A stretch of 64,000 bases of DNA from Verpa conica (GCA_033030425.1 JAUFSD010000012.1:1054001-1118000); one strand, 5' to 3'. Positions 11,134-25,539 are shown, counted from the stretch's first letter. The notes: generated from the sequence alone by a model not told the origin. A program made the numbers and translations.

Positions 11134-14100
11134 TTTATTGACTTGGATATTTGAAGACTGGTTAACTTTCTGGCGAAATGGTGAAGAGGTGGGATTGAAA
11201 GATCAAGATGGATGATCGGATGGCTTTGTGAATTGGATGGAGAATTGTCGAGGAGGGGGTGCAAAGAGATGGTTATATACGAATTCCTCTGGCAGGTTGG
11301 TACTAATAACTCTGCTCCACTGCCCCACCCAGAATAAGAGCGAAAATGACCAAAGCTAGTGCACCAGAAATTTCTACTTGCTATGTGTTATCACTATGCT
11401 TCTTGCAGATTGCCCATGTTCAGTGGTTGATTATGGTCTGCTTAGCAGAATCTTGATGATCAAAGAAGGTACATGTGGGTATGGCTTGGCCTCCGATGCA
11501 CGTCATACAGGGGCCCATACCTGGCTGTGTTTCTGGTGAGGGGAGAAGCGCCCGATTTGTCACGGTTGCCAATCACTAGTAGGCCAGCCAGCTTTGAAAT
11601 TTTGAGTAATTATCTCTAATCAGTGCTTGTAAATTTAAGATTCTTGGGACGGGGGGGGCAATTGCGTGACAGATTTCCCTCCAACCAGACCAGCTTAGAG
11701 AGCATGCTGTAATCAACCTCTTTGAAATGGAAACGAACAGGGGTTAGTATGAGAAGCTTGGTATGCAGGATCTGTCTCAGATGGCTTACGGGATTATGTC
11801 TACTTCTTACAAACGCTTGCATCACTCAACGGCCGCTGGCTATTACCCGGGCAGGTCACGAACCTACAGCGCTTGACGCTTGTCTTCTCGCTTGCCAGTA
11901 AAAAGAGTAGCAGGAGCGGAGGTAAAGCTCCTCACTTCTCGCGGATTGTTCACACACCCTCATAGATCTTTAACTAGGAGGGTATCTATTCTCTGGAGTA
12001 CCGCAGAGGGAGTGCTCCTCGCGAATGTCATTCAGCAGAAACAAACGTCAACTGCAGCTGTACCCTGAACCGAAAAGGTCCGGGCCAACTGGAAACCGAT
12101 TTCCCTACCCGCTCAAAGCACAAGATCCTCTGCCACCCAGATCTAATCTTCTAACCGGGAAGCCTCTAGCCGACGAGTACACTATAAGTGCACATAGATT
12201 TTTTTAGAGTATATCAAGAAAATAGACGGTATAAAACACAGTGTTTCCCCCGCTTCGTTAAGCATTGTCCTGCGTCACGTGATTGGCTAGTAATGGGAGC
12301 CAGACAAACGGCTACATGTAGCTCCCAGTTTCATAGCTTCAACTCATCACGCCTAATCACTCGCGTCTACAGAAGCACAAATTGTTAGCCGTTCAATGCT
12401 GTCATACAATATAAGCACACCATGGATATTGCAGCACACCCTCAAGCACAAAGTGCATCAATGTCAACCAACTACACCCAATTATTTCGTCACTTAAAAC
12501 CTCTAGTTTCAATTTTCGAGGACTGGCTGGAAAAAAAAATGAAAGGCACAAAGATAGAGCACATATTATGTAAAATCGCATATTTAACGCGGAAGAGACC
12601 GGCATTGAACAGCGTCACACCGTACAGCGCAGCGTCTACGAGGGTTCCTATCTTTGCCGAATTCTAGTCTTCTTTTACCTCTCCTTCTGCTCCATGATAT
12701 CCCCAGGCCGTGAGTGATACTATATCATCCATCCGTACATCTGACAGCACTTAGACTGGAAAGAATAGTATCATGCAAACAAGCTTATGTACGTTAATTC
12801 TTTGAATTATCCACTACCATATACTTCATAAAATAGCCCCTTCAAAGCTTTTAAATAAACCATATTATATTAGGTCGTCTGCACAGCTATGACTCTACAT
12901 TGTGGAGTGAGAGCGGAGCTATTATAGAACAGGATGTCCACTTCCCAGGGTTAGCAACGAGTTTTATCTAGGAGGTTCCGGTATGGCATACTGACTACAA
13001 ATGATATGGGCTACTATAGGAATGCCCATCAAAGGTAGGCCCTTTTCTATCCCCACATCAACGAATGAGGATAGAGTATAGCCGTGACAGGGGTATCGCG
13101 GTCTAAAACCCACCGGTATGGTGCGCCTTTAGATAGCCACTAAATATTATAGGAACCCTAACCCTAAATAATATCAACCTAATTCTAAAACACCTTGATC
13201 ACCTAAACATCCTTCCACTAAAAGACTATAGAGAAACTTCAAATAAGAAAAGAGTGCTAGCACTATTTTCCACCACGAAGTTCTTAAAAAGTATTTGTAG
13301 TCTAGAAGCACTCCGCCATGACAGCCCCGTCTAAAAAAACTCTTCTAATATGCCTTTTGCCTTCAGGATTCAAAACCGTTCATATATCTGCTTCGAGCAC
13401 GATACCTTCTATCCACCACTAAGTTTCCACTCAGACCCCGCTTTAGTGCCTAAATATTTGAGGAGGCACATAACTTCATACTTCCTACAAGCCGAGGACG
13501 TTAAAGAACGTGAGTTTGCCATAGCCCAGCGGTAAGCTCTAGGATATCTCATACGACACGGCTTCCTTGATTTTTTTGGGTGGACCTGATTATGCTAATG
13601 AAGCCTTAAGATATTAGTTCTCTTAAGTCGATAGCTCTCACATATCCGGTCAGTCAGGGAATAGGTCAATAAAAACTTGGGCTATTTTAGTCGACAAGGT
13701 AGGGTACAAAATAGATATAAACCCTTGGCTACTAGTCTTCTAAGCTTCTAAGTTGAGGTCTAATATGCCTAATTGCACTATAATATTTATAGGGTTTACC
13801 GCAGGCGTAGTCAAGACTATCAATCTAAGGCAATACAAGCTTCTAGACATTTGGCTACCTACGCCTATTCATAACCCAGGCCTGCTATTTCATTAAACTC
13901 TATTCTGCGAGAATGGTAAAGTTACCCCGTCTGTTACAGTGTTAATATCTTTAGAATATTTCGCCTTAGGTCTAAAGCGATCTATAGAGCTTTCATCGGG
14001 TTAAAGGCCTCTCGCTTCTAGGCCGGCCTAGTTTGCTCACCTGAAGTATCATCCCAGCCACCTAAGATTATCTACAGAATAGTGCCACTAAAACTTAGAC

Positions 14101-15734
14101 CAGTGCTCTACTGCCAGAGATTCATTAATAAGTCGCCAGAGAGAGTTATTATTATACGGTATGCTAATTTTTTAGACTAATAATGTTTTTAGTGGGTAGT
14201 GGTTACGTAAGGTAAGTTAAAGTTAAAAATACTTGAGAATATTGATAAAGAATATGGTATAAGTAGAGCGTAAATCATACTAGAAAGGGCTATAAAACTA
14301 CTACTCTACTAATTGAGGGATCTTAAAACACCATTGAGAATATAGGTAGGTATATTTATGATTAATTCATTCATTCATTCATTCGTGAGTAGGTAGGCGG
14401 AAGTGCTTTATATGTAGTGGCTGTCTTTGTTGGAAATCTTGTAAAGTCAAACTTACAAGTATTGAAGTTGATAGCTCACGGTTTATACTGTCAAGGTTAT
14501 TTTCCTTGGAATATCATTAAAATTATAGTAGGTTTAGCCTATCTTAGAGTATAGAGAAAAATAGTGAGTGATTTAGCCATAGGCTGAGCTTATCTAGCCA
14601 TGAGATTAAATCCCTTCGTAAAAAGCCATAGAATTATATGTAGTGTTTTTGTGCAATTTATTATAGCAAAAATAATTAAGAAATATACATATAAACTTTA
14701 CTTAGAACTAGCATCTCGGCTATTCTTCGAGTGATAATATATGATTATATCTTCAATCAATGTCATATACCCACATTGATAATTAGCAAGAAGCATGCTA
14801 TAATAACTAAATCATGTATAGGTTAGGTTACTTAAAGGGGGTGATTAATGATCATCTGTAGACCAGTACTTCTTATAACTCTTGCCTTTCACAGGGAACG
14901 GCTCACTTTAATTTAAGAGAAAATTTTATAGGTGAGGAGTTTATTGATTGCGTAACTTTTTTTTTTCAGAATAGACTTGGGATAATTTTGGTAGGATAAA
15001 GCAATTCCCGTTTAATGGTTGATCTTCATACAACTGAATTAATTCTTTGAATCTTAATTATAATTAGATACCCCTAGAAACCTAAGGTATATCATTGTTG
15101 GTATATTTTCCCTCGCGGTTGAATTACTATTACATAGCATATCTATTTTAGGATGCTGCTACTGGTTATTTGAGTGTTCTTATATGTTGTAGTACCATAT
15201 AATCATTTAGTAAAAAAACAAATGACTATCATGATCCGTTATGTGGCAGTTCATTAGCGTAGCAATAAGTCGTAATTAATACCAAGCTATTAAAGAAGTT
15301 TGATAAAGGTAGCATGAGAAGAATCTACTTCACTGTTTATCAATTAGCGCTGATCCCTAAAAAGCTTCTAGGAGGAAATTTGGTAAAGTATGAGGATAAG
15401 GAGGCGTCATGAAAAAATTAGAGTGTTGTTGCGTTTTTCATCTTCAACGAATTTTTATATAAAAAACCTCGGGGTTAAAAATATTTTAATCCTTCGCCAT
15501 TATTTGGGCATTTGCATGTAAGGGTTACGGAGCGGAAGAGGAGGGAGGAAAATAAAATTAAATAATTACTAACCTTCTAGTGTATGAGAAGTATGATGCT
15601 GTAGGTTAGTTTGAGTAAGTTGAGTAGGTTACGCAAACGTCACATGATCAGAACAAGTGTAACGGGCCTAAGGTCAATTTTTTTCTCTTTCTATTTCAAT
15701 TTATAGATATATGCTCAGTCTAACAGATGAGTGC
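11134..15734. other. Long gene-poor region
   Basis: About 4.6 kb with no gene I can support. The first 150-300 bases are the promoter of the quinone-reductase gene. Around 12280 there is TCACGTGATTGG, an E-box touching an inverted CCAAT. At 13149-13160 two telomere-like CCCTAA units occur, too few to mean anything. An (ATTC)n microsatellite of about five units lies at 14362-14385. From 13200 to 15600 the DNA is AT-rich, dense in TAG/CTA stops on both strands, and may be eroded repeat DNA. Isolated open frames (for example near 13350-13535) match nothing I know. Confidence 0.5.
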
Positions 15735-16880
15735 TTAATCGAACATATCACCGAAACCACCTATAGATTGTTAGTTACTAGTCTAATCATAGGAAATGTT
15801 AGGAGGATTAAGTAGCATACCTTCATCAGATTCTTCAGCCTCAGATTCCGCCTTGTCAGGCGCAGCCTGACCAGCAGCAGGAGCATCGCCACCCGAAGCG
15901 GCAGCGGCAGCCGGAGCAGCAGCAGCATACGCGTCAGGGTTAGCAATACGGTCCTTCAATTCATCAATTGACTCCCAAGAGTACTCAGTACCAAGAGCAA
16001 CGGCAATGAGCTTCTTGTAGCTGTTGACAAGCGAGTGAGCAACCGAAGGGAGAGTTGGGTAGTTTGCAGCCAACGAGATGGTAGAAATAGTGGTAACAGC
16101 AGTAAAGAATGCCTTCAGGAGCTGGCTCTCCTCAATATCTAACACCGACGAGGGAAAGACCTGGCCCTGATCATAAACTTGGGCGATACCCATACCGTAG
16201 GTGAACGGCGAAATATTAAGCATGTTCAACAAGGTAGCTTCGGAAGCCCCGACCTTGGAACCAGCCTCGACGAGCTTAAGGTCGGTGGTAATTTCAATAG
16301 TACCACGGGCAATCTTGGTTGGGATACCGAGAGCCTGGAAGAAAGATGTCTTTCCGGGTTCCATACCAGTGTTTCCTGCAGGAACGTAGACATCGAGAGG
16401 GGCGACAGCACCGGCACGGGCAGGGGCAGCAACCTTATTGGCGAAAATCTTCTCACGAGTGGCCTTAAGATCTGCGTTGGTGAAAACGAAACCAACATTG
16501 CCTATAGTGAAAGTTATATTAGAAAATGCCGGGGTACCGATTTTTCGGGAGGTAACCGACCTTTAACGTGAGGAAGGAGACGTTCGTATTCGGGGAAGTC
16601 TGACATTAAGATACGGATTGCACGGCGAACCATGGTATTTTTTCCCATAAGGACAACACCCTCACCTCTCAAAGAGGCACGAATTTCATGCATCTGCTGA
16701 GAAGAGACCTATTTTGATAAAAACACAAGATCAGCCATTTGCTGTAGGGAGTATTCAATTTCCACACTGGGCTCTCAAAATACTTACATTGTCGACGGTG
16801 ACGATGAAGATACTCTTGTAATCTTCAAGGAGACCCTTCAACTTCTCGAAGTATTCGGCTTTATTAGTCTTGACCCCCAT
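15735..16880 (-). CDS. RPP0: 60S acidic ribosomal protein P0 (uL10)
   Basis: Base of the ribosomal stalk; it binds 25S rRNA and the P1/P2 dimers and recruits translational GTPases. Exons read 16880-16788, 16708-16561, 16501-15821 and 15760-15735, giving 315 aa (family about 312). The start is [20 protein letters not shown], then [28 protein letters not shown] and [20 protein letters not shown]. Spine helices for P1/P2 follow, then an Ala-rich hinge and an acidic tail. The last exon carries only 26 coding nt and supplies the stalk tip, spliced to read [13 protein letters not shown]. This differs from the common MGFGLFD ending by the residues between GFG and FD. It is divergent from the SNT2-like gene, with 1.7 kb between starts. 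Confidence 0.95.
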
Positions 16881-18602
16881 TTCTTCTTATTTTATGAAGA
16901 GAGGATATTTAAGGTTCAAGATGGGTGTTTTGTGGATGTTTCTGGTGGTGATTACCGAAGAACGAAATTTCGTGACATCTATTTTACTCTACCTGCGGGC
17001 TGTAATTGTGTGGTGTAGGTGAGGACTGCCAGGGTGATACATTAGGGTAGACCCTACCATAACCCTGACCCTGAGTATACTTACTAATCTGACAGATGAC
17101 GAGTATCTTGGCGTGCTGGCGGCGCCCAAACAAGAACCTTACGGTGCACAGTGCCAGGGACCCGCATCGGGGAGTCTGGACAGAGCCGCTGCCTGCAGAG
17201 AACGACAGGCTCCCGCAGAGGAGGCAGAACATCATAAGATCCCTGCAATATCATAAAATGCCTTATAATTTATATCGTGGAGAACGGCTACCGTGTTGTT
17301 TCCTTTGACAGTTATCATGCGCGAAACTCCCGACACCTTTTCCCCAGGTCCAGCACTGCCGTTTTGTCTTGCTCGTAGGATTTGGCAAGGTGAAGTTGTG
17401 TTAGTGTGTGTCTCTCCTAGGTTAGCGTGTAACGTCGGGGTTCAGGTTGCTTTCTCTGGGCGGCCGCCGATCTTGGACGACAGGTGGTCCAGGGCGCGGA
17501 GTGCTCCATTTTTGACTGAATGAATTCACCATTTTATAATAGATATTGATTTAGTGCCTGTTCATGACCAAGAAACTTGATTTATTTGACCGTGTTTGGG
17601 TTGTTGGATTCTGTTGATATTCAGTGCCTTGTCGCGTCGGAGGTGGCACGTCGATACATGTATATGTAAACTAAATCGTAGCAGTCTTCCCTTATTACTC
17701 TGTCTGGACCACAGTGTCGCATTACACAATTATACGCGACTTGGAAGACCCAATCTGCCATCATACTTTTGGAGCTTCGAGGCCGTTGGTACGGCTCTTC
17801 CATGTCATCTGAGTATCTGCAACTATTCTTTCTAGCTCGCATGGGCATATGTCCGATTCCCGCGACTCCCTGACGTGTGGCCGGGCCTGAATTCTCTCTC
17901 CCTCTCTCCCTCTCTCCCACGCCTCCCCACCCACACCCTCTCTACCACATATCTCTTCTCTCCCCTTCCCCGTGTTCTCCACCCCCTCACATTCCTTTCT
18001 CACCCCTCTGTTCCCCATCTACCCAACAACTTCAATTCATCCAGCCCATAATCAGTAGTTCTTATGCTTGAGCTGCGATACTGAAACAGTTAGAGATACA
18101 ACTATCGAGTCTGGGAACCGGAGATATTAGTCTAGTTTGTCTCTAGGTCTTCCCACATTTCGCTTGGGGCTGCCACAGCCCTACAGCTGGGACAGACGTA
18201 TCTAGCCTGCTCTTTTTGCCTTGCATTATTTAAGTGGGCAAAAATCACTGTTTCTACAACCCTCCCCCCCAAAGTTCCCACACACTGCTTTGCCTCCCTA
18301 GAAAGAAAGCTTTTTGTTGCACCTTTGTCATAGACTCGATTCTTCAGCTTCTGCGCATATTTCTCTTCCTTTTCTGCGCTACTCTTTTCATCCAGTCAAT
18401 CACTACTTTATCTCTCTACCCTGAACACATCTCACACCCCCCCCACCAATCCTTCAATAATACGGTAAACCCCCCCGGCTGGCACAGCAACACCTGCCTA
18501 ACCAACCCAACCCACCTATTTACTTCCCATCCCCCACATTTATCTCTTCAACAGTCAAACATCCATTATCCGGTTTGCTTGTCCCCTTAACCCAGAGCCT
18601 CG
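16881..18602. other. Divergent promoter region RPP0 / SNT2-like
   Basis: 1.7 kb between two divergent genes. The right part (about 17885-18025 and 18240-18590) is strongly pyrimidine-rich on the plus strand (CTCTCCC and CCCCACC runs), typical of fungal 5' leaders and promoters, and leads into the SNT2-like start. Open frames in this region are by-products of the biased composition and resemble no protein. Confidence 0.5.
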
Positions 18603-21600
18603 ATGGCCGATCGTAAATCTTCAACGGCTTCCCGCGCTCCCGCTGGCAATGGCGCTTCTAACGAAACACCCAACTCTACATCAGCCACCTCCCAGACACC
18701 AACCGCTGTCAACATTCGCTCTACATCCCCTTACGGTACACGCTCTCGGAATCGAGGGTCACGCGTGAACTATGCCGAGGATAAAGACAATGATATGGAT
18801 TATGAGTACACTACTACCTCTGCATCATCGAGCAAGTCCCCTACTGGGGTTGTTGCTGAGGTTGTTGTGCCGACAACTGCATCATCCAGGAGGGCATCGG
18901 CTGTGGGGGGGACTGGAAGCAAGGATAAGGAAGGGGTGAAGGAGACTGCGATGGTCGCGACCACAACAGCAACGGGCAGCAAGAAGAGGAAGAAGGAACA
19001 TATTGCGCCCGTAATGCCGAGGGATATGGGGCTGTCCAATATGCTTAGCTTTGAGAATCCAAACCTGAAGGATGGGCAGTTAATTGCGGACGACGGTACA
19101 GCTCTGTCGGTAAATGGTACGAGATTCAGCTGTGCTTCAATCCTTGAAGTTTCTTGTTTCCTCAAGAAAATTTCATAAATAACTGCTACTACTGTTTTGA
19201 TTCTCATTCAATTAGGAAGCTCTTTGGTCATCCCCGCTAACCTATGTAATGTGTTTTAGATCACATCTACCTCGTTTGTGAACCTCCCGGCGAACCCTAT
19301 TATCTTGCCCGAATCATGGAGTTTCTTCACACAAACAATGATCCTACACAGCCCATAGATTCCATCAGAGTCAACTGGTACTATAGACCAAAAGATATCC
19401 AACGCAAAGTTACCGATACGCGCGTACTTTTCTCGTCGATGCATTCCGATAGCTGTCCACTTGCTGCTATTCGTGGTAAATGTTATATTCTCCACCGATC
19501 CGAGGTCGAAGACGTCGACGAATTTCGGAAACGTCGGGATAGCTTCTATTTCGAGAAAATGTTTGATCGGTACATTCACCGTTATTACGACGTGATCCCG
19601 ACAAATCAGGTACGCAATGTCCCGGAGAAAGTGCGGAAGGTACTTGTCGAGCGCTGGAAGTATCTACTGGTAGAGCCGCAGAGAGCAAAGGAGCTTTGTA
19701 GCCAAATGAAGGAGTGTAAGCGGTGTTCAGGTTTTTGTGCTAGGTATAATTTAACTCTTAACCCTAGTTTTAGGTGCTAATTATACGGAAATACTGATTT
19801 TGTAAAACGTAGTACCGATTCTGTCCATTGTGCAGTTTGCGGCAACACATACCACATGAATTGTGTCCGGCCACCATTACTCAAGAAACCTAGCCGAGGT
19901 TTTGCCTGGGCATGCGGACCTTGTAACCGAGCCCAAGAACGAAAGCTCGAACAGCGAAATACCCCAACTTTGGCTTCTAGCTCCGGTACTAATGGTGATG
20001 CCGAGGAGGAGAATTTCGATGATGAGGACGAGGATATGTCTCCCGGGTGTGGTGGAATCGATACAGAGACAGCTTCTGAATCAGCAGATCTCGAAAAGAT
20101 GCCGACCGCCGAACAGGCGCACTGGGCGCAGATGTGGCCAATGAGGTACTTGGGCCAGCATTGCCGTGTCGAAGATGCACTCGACCCCGATGATCGTATT
20201 TTCCCCAGAGCAGCCTCACGAATCGGACCACGGCACCAGGCAAACGTTAACATATGGCATGGCAGACCTGTGGAATACGTGAAACCTGTAGAAATTAAAA
20301 AGAAGTACCAAAAAGGCGGTAACAAAAACGCCAAGAGCGCTGCAGCAGCGGAAGCGGAAGCTGCCGCAAAGGAGAAGCGACCGAAATGGGTCATGGATGA
20401 GCCACCCGGGTATCTCCGAAGAGGTGAAGATGATGGAACAACATCAACATTGTTATTCAAGATTCCCGAAGACGAGACAAAAGAGGAGAAACTACAAATT
20501 GTAGATGATTTTATGGAAGCTACGGCTAAGGTTAGCCATAATTTACCAGGGACGACGATAAACGGTACTGGTACTGGGTGCGAGAGCTGGGCAGTGAATT
20601 ATCAGGACAAAGCTATAGAATTGCTATACGCCAACGACTTCGATAAGGACAAACCTCTAGAACTATTACAAAAGGTTCACGTTAACAAGGATTTGAGGGA
20701 ACCGAAGTTGAAGCCGGATGAGCTAAAGAGATTTGAAGAGGGGGTAGCAAGATTCGGAAGTGAACTTCATAGCGTTGCCAAATATGTGAAGACACGGAAA
20801 GAGGCTGAAATCGTCAGGTTTTACTATGTGTGGAAAAAGACGGAAAAAGGAAAACAGATCTGGGGTAATTTCGAAGGTCGAAAAGGCAAAAAGGAAGCAA
20901 AAATGAAAGATAAAGATACCGGAACGAAACTTGTGGATGATGTTGCAGATGACGAGGACGACTCAGCATTCGATGGCAATAAAGCTATTGATAAAAAACG
21001 TGGATTTGAATGCAAATTCTGCAACACAAGAAGCAGTAGACAATGGAGACGCGCACCGGGGGTGCCGCCGGGGACATTGATACAAGCTGATAAAGGAGGA
21101 AGTAGTAAAAAGAAACAAGGGGAAGAAAAATGGCTTATCAGTGCACTGTGTCGGCGGTGTGCAGAGCTATGGAGAAGATATGGAATTCAATGGGAGGATC
21201 CAGATGAAGTACAGAAGAAAGTCAGCGCTGGAGGAGGCAGGGCTTGGAAACGGAGGATCGATGAAGAACTTCTCAAGGAATTGAACGCAGCCCAAGAGGA
21301 CGCCAAAGCTGAAGCTGCAGCAATTGCAGCGGTTACAGCAAGCCCGCAACCCGTTGCTTTTGGAATCGCATCAGTAGCTACAACGCCAGATGAAAAGAAG
21401 GAGCCTCCAAGAAAGAAGCTGAAGGTAGAGGCAAATGGGACCGGTAAGAAGGGTAAAGAAAAAGAAAAGGTAGAGAAACCGAAAGAGCCGCCGCCACCAC
21501 CACCGGAACCTCCGAAGCCGAAACTACTGCCATGTGGAGTTTGTGGAGATCTTGAGCCGCTCGGAAATGCACATCTAGTGTGCAGAGACTGTAGGATGAC

Positions 21601-23880
21601 CGTGCACAGAGGTTGTTATGGGGTTGGGGAAGTCCGGAGCGCGAATAAATGGGTCTGCGAGATGTGCGCCAATGACAAGAATCCGGCTGTTTCTACGGTA
21701 TGTTACACTCTGAAGTTTGAGTGGGTCGGGGAAATGATTGCTTATTAGGATTTAGAATTATGAATGTGTTTTGTGCCCCTGCCACGGCACTCCCGAGCCG
21801 GAAGAAGTAAACGATATAAAGAAGGAAGAGCCACAGCCTAAGGGCTCTGAAAAGAAGAAACGAAAAGAAGGAAATGAGAAGGAAAAAGAGAAGGAAAAGC
21901 AAATTGCTACCACTAGTAATCACCATGAAGATGGCCGAAAGACGAAAGAAGCCGATAAACGCCGTCCCCAACACCCCCGGGAACCATTGAAAAAGACCTC
22001 CGGGAACAATTGGGCACACGTTATCTGCGCAGTTTGGACTCCAGAAATTAAGTTTGCAGATGCAAAGTCAATGAAGATAGTTGAAGGAGTTGGAACGATC
22101 CCAGCGGCGAAGTGGAGTCAGACTTGTAGGGTTTGTAAGGGGACCAGTGGGGCTTGTGTAGGATGCCAAGTCTGTTCTGCTAGCGGTAAGTCTTCCGTGT
22201 GTTTATGATTTATAGGAGCTATGACTGATAGAGGGTAGTGCATGTGGGTTGCGCCCATAAAGCTGGGTGGAAGATGGGATTTGATATTCAGCCGGTCAAG
22301 AGTTCAAGAAGGGACCCAAAAGAAATCGTGAAGTTGGGGACTGAAACCGGTGCAATGACTGCGGCTGTATGGTGTCCGGAGCATGACATCAAGTCCACTA
22401 TTCACCCAATTGGTGAATTTATGGAGGAGACCGGGCAGGTATGAGTGAGCTCCTGTGACTCTTATGCAGGTTAGGTCAGCTGACAGTCCTATTATAGAAT
22501 GCTCTACAGCTTTATGTTACCACATACAAGCAAGCAGACCTAGGACTTACCGGTACTGTTAGGAAAGCGAACCTCATGACGATCTCTACAAAGGCGTCCC
22601 AATCACATCGAAGAAACAGTGCTGGTGGTCCTTCTGCTCCGGGCGTTAATGGGAAGGAGATCACTTGCTCTCCAACTACCGTTTACATCAAGACTGAGGG
22701 CCTAGAGGACAAGATCGGTGGGATTGAAGGACTGCTTAATGATCACGTAGGTGGTGATGGGCCTAAGAGGTGTTCTAGTTGCCAAACAGATGTCAGTCCG
22801 TTATGGTGGAAGGTTCCAGCTCCGCGGCCAAAGGAGAATGGTATTGCACACTTGACGAATGGGAGTGCATCTCCAGTGACGAATGGGGCTTTAGTCAATG
22901 GGGATACTGCCACGCATTCCCACGCCCACGCCCACCCGGCTCCCCATTCTCATGCCGTGGGACTGTTGTGCCATCGATGCCATTGGAAGGAGCAGTCAAA
23001 ACCTGAATCGGAACGCCAGTCACCATTTACCGGGATGAATGGCCAAACACAACCAAGCAGGTATACGCCATTGCCTCCATTACATGTGTTTTTGGCCTCA
23101 CAGCAACCTGCACAACCACCCCTACCGCCACCTCCACAGCCTATTCCTCCACCTACTATTGGCGTTGTACCTGGCCCAGTGCACCCTGGCCATATGCAGC
23201 CAGGGATGCCTCCTCAAATGGGACAGCCGCCTCAAATGACACAGATGCCGCCGATACCACAGCAGATTCCTCACCCAGGTCCGCAACCTCACCCGCTATC
23301 ACATCACCCACTCCCCCACCAATCTCCACATCCACCCCACCCACCTCCGCATATGTCACCTCTTCAGCCACCGCCACATATATCCCCTCACCTGACGCAA
23401 AGTCACGTTTCTGTGTTACACCATGCACCCCCACCTCCACCTCCGAATCATGTATCCCCGCATATCCAACATATGTCTCCGCACCCCCCACATGTTTCTC
23501 CCCGCCAGCCACAGCATGTATCGCCCCACCAACCACAACATGTTACTCCCCACCAGCCACAACATGTTTCTCCCCACCAACCTCAGCTCATGTCCCCACG
23601 TCATCCTCACATGGCCCTACAGCATATGTCCCCACATGTGCCACATGTGTCACCCCATATGGCTCGCTCAAACACGGTCACCGTATCTATGCCACCAGCG
23701 CCAATGATGCAGCAGCAGCAACAACAGCAACAACAACAGCAGCAGCAGCAGCAGCAAGGACTACCACCGCCAGTATCTCAGGGGAGACCACAGGAACCGC
23801 CTCCACCTCCACCTCCCCCACCTCAGAGAGTCATGTCGGGGGCTTCGGGAAGCCCGGCATTGGCGAATCTCTTACATTAA
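18603..23880 (+). CDS. SNT2: SNT2-like chromatin regulator (BAH-PHD-SANT-GATA-ePHD)
   Basis: Exons 18603-19116, 19260-19743, 19813-21697, 21756-22185, 22239-22438 and 22498-23880 give 1631 aa. Order: disordered N-terminus; BAH domain (about 172-320, starting DHIYLVCEPPGEPYYLARI); first PHD finger (about 322-375, CAVCGNTYHMNC); SANT/Myb helix set (about 632-685, LKRFEEGVARFGSELHSVAK); GATA-like zinc finger (about 733-800, CKFCNTRSSRQWRRAPG); extended PHD (about 905-1165, CGVCGD, CRDCRMTVHRGCYGV, HVGCAHKAGW); a second GATA-like CSSCQTDVSPLWWKVP with LLCHRCHW; then a Pro/His/Met-rich tail and polyglutamine at about 1576-1592. In yeast, Snt2 works with Ecm5 and the Rpd3 deacetylase in stress transcription; I infer the same role. 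The symbol rests on architecture. Confidence 0.88.
23708..23757 (+). repeat. CAG/CAA polyglutamine microsatellite
   Basis: A run of CAG and CAA codons inside the last exon of the SNT2-like gene encodes about 17 glutamines. Mixed CAG/CAA usage makes it less prone to slippage than pure CAG. It sits in a low-complexity Pro/His/Gln tail. Confidence 0.85.
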
Positions 23881-25539
23881 TTCTAGTGCTAGCCTAGATT
23901 CTTGTATGTTGTGAGTAATAAGGGTTATTGTTTTGTCTTTCATTTTCTGGGCTTTTTTTGGTTGCTCATTTCCCGTTTTGCTTTGAGATTCTTTAACTTT
24001 GTGCTGGTATTTCTTTTTTCGATGTGTAATTTTAAACGAAAACGTTTGCGAGGGGTTATTTTTTTTTTCATGGGACAGTCGAAATAGGATTAAATGGAGC
24101 TTGAATTCGAATTCAGGGTTGGGCTTTTCTTCTCTGTTATCTTTCCTTCATTTGACTATTTTTTATAACTATCTTGCTATTATAAATAGTATATTGTTTC
24201 TTTCATATTACTCTATTTAGGTCAACTAGAGTAATAAGCTAGATATAATCTAGTTTAGCTACTATTAAAGTTATTGGAGGCGAGAAAAAGGAAAATTTGG
24301 GCTCTTTCTATTGCTATTTGGTTATATATTATTTATACGTGAGCTAGCTGTATGTTATGGAGCATATATTTTTAGACCTGAGATCTTAAAACTCGGACTA
24401 CCAAATAGTAGGTGAGGAGACCGGGGACAGGTGAGGGAAAGTTTGGCAGTAGCTATGCACTTGCGAATAGAATTGACCGAGTGATTGTCTTATGAACCTG
24501 GTTCATAGGTCCCAGCGACGAACGAGAGTGCGGGAAAGTGCAGATCAGCTAAAGTGGGGGCTGTATTAAGAAATAGTAACGCTACAAGGTAGTAACGCAG
24601 AAATATTGTCACGGTAACGGTTAGATAAGCATATCACCATCACTTTACTACAGAACTAGTAGAAGATTAGCCTAGATTTTAGCCGCGGATGTACTCTTTT
24701 ACCATTTTCAAAAAGATAACTAAATTAAGGGGTAACAAAGTTACTAGGTTGTGATACTTGACAGCAAAAAAAACTAATATCGTCTGACTCCGACCGCCTA
24801 AGGCAACCATGATCAAATCTCAGCCGCGTGTTCCACAAATAATATTGGCTCAGTATAAAGATAAGCTCACTTTCCCTCCAAGTAGTGCCTTTACCCAGAA
24901 AAATTGGTGTTTACCAAAGCCCTCACGTGACCCCTTATATAATGCCTATGGTTCTGGGTGTCCGGGTTGTTGCTGGCCTATGTTTGTGGAGTTGGTATGT
25001 ATGACAAGTACCCCCCCCCCACACCTACAGCTGCAGAAGGCTAATATGGACAAGCTTCGTTGCGGCGATGGCCACAAATCTGAGGGCGTATAAAGGGTTC
25101 AGGGTTAGAGAGCAAATGTTTGCTAAGACAAAATCTCTTTCTGGTCGACCTACGAGCAATATTAAATTTTGTAAGTTGACCCTGGTATTTTCTTCTTTGA
25201 ATCATTAGTTCAGGTTGAGATATGTGACTGATGACTATGTAGCCCAGCCTGTCCGAACTAATTGGAGCGAATACCATCGGCCTCAACGATAGCTACAAGA
25301 ACACGACGGTGGGATTTATGCTTATTTCTCTAAATGAGAGGGGAATTATTTAATTACTGACGGTGGGTAACCGGTAAACTTTATTTTTATGATTACACAC
25401 TATGAGAATGTATGCGTAAGCTCTATTAGCTAAATATACATAAGTTATGATGTGGGTGGGCGATTCTTGGAGTGTCGTAGTAAAATTTAATGAACAAAAA
25501 GCGAAAGAAAAATCAAATGTCTCATACACTTTTTGTACT
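23881..25539. other. Intergenic, no gene seen
   Basis: 3' region of the SNT2-like gene followed by AT-rich spacer. T-rich tracts from 23930 to 24080 probably include the 3' UTR. TCACGTGA occurs near 24925. No coding region is recognised. Confidence 0.4.

Noticed and set aside
13149..13165. Telomere-like CCCTAACCCTAA
   Set aside because: Only two units, far from a sequence end and without subtelomeric context.
23156..23610. Open frames opposite and shifted to the SNT2-like tail
   Set aside because: Composition artefacts of the CCA/CAC/CAT-rich coding sequence.
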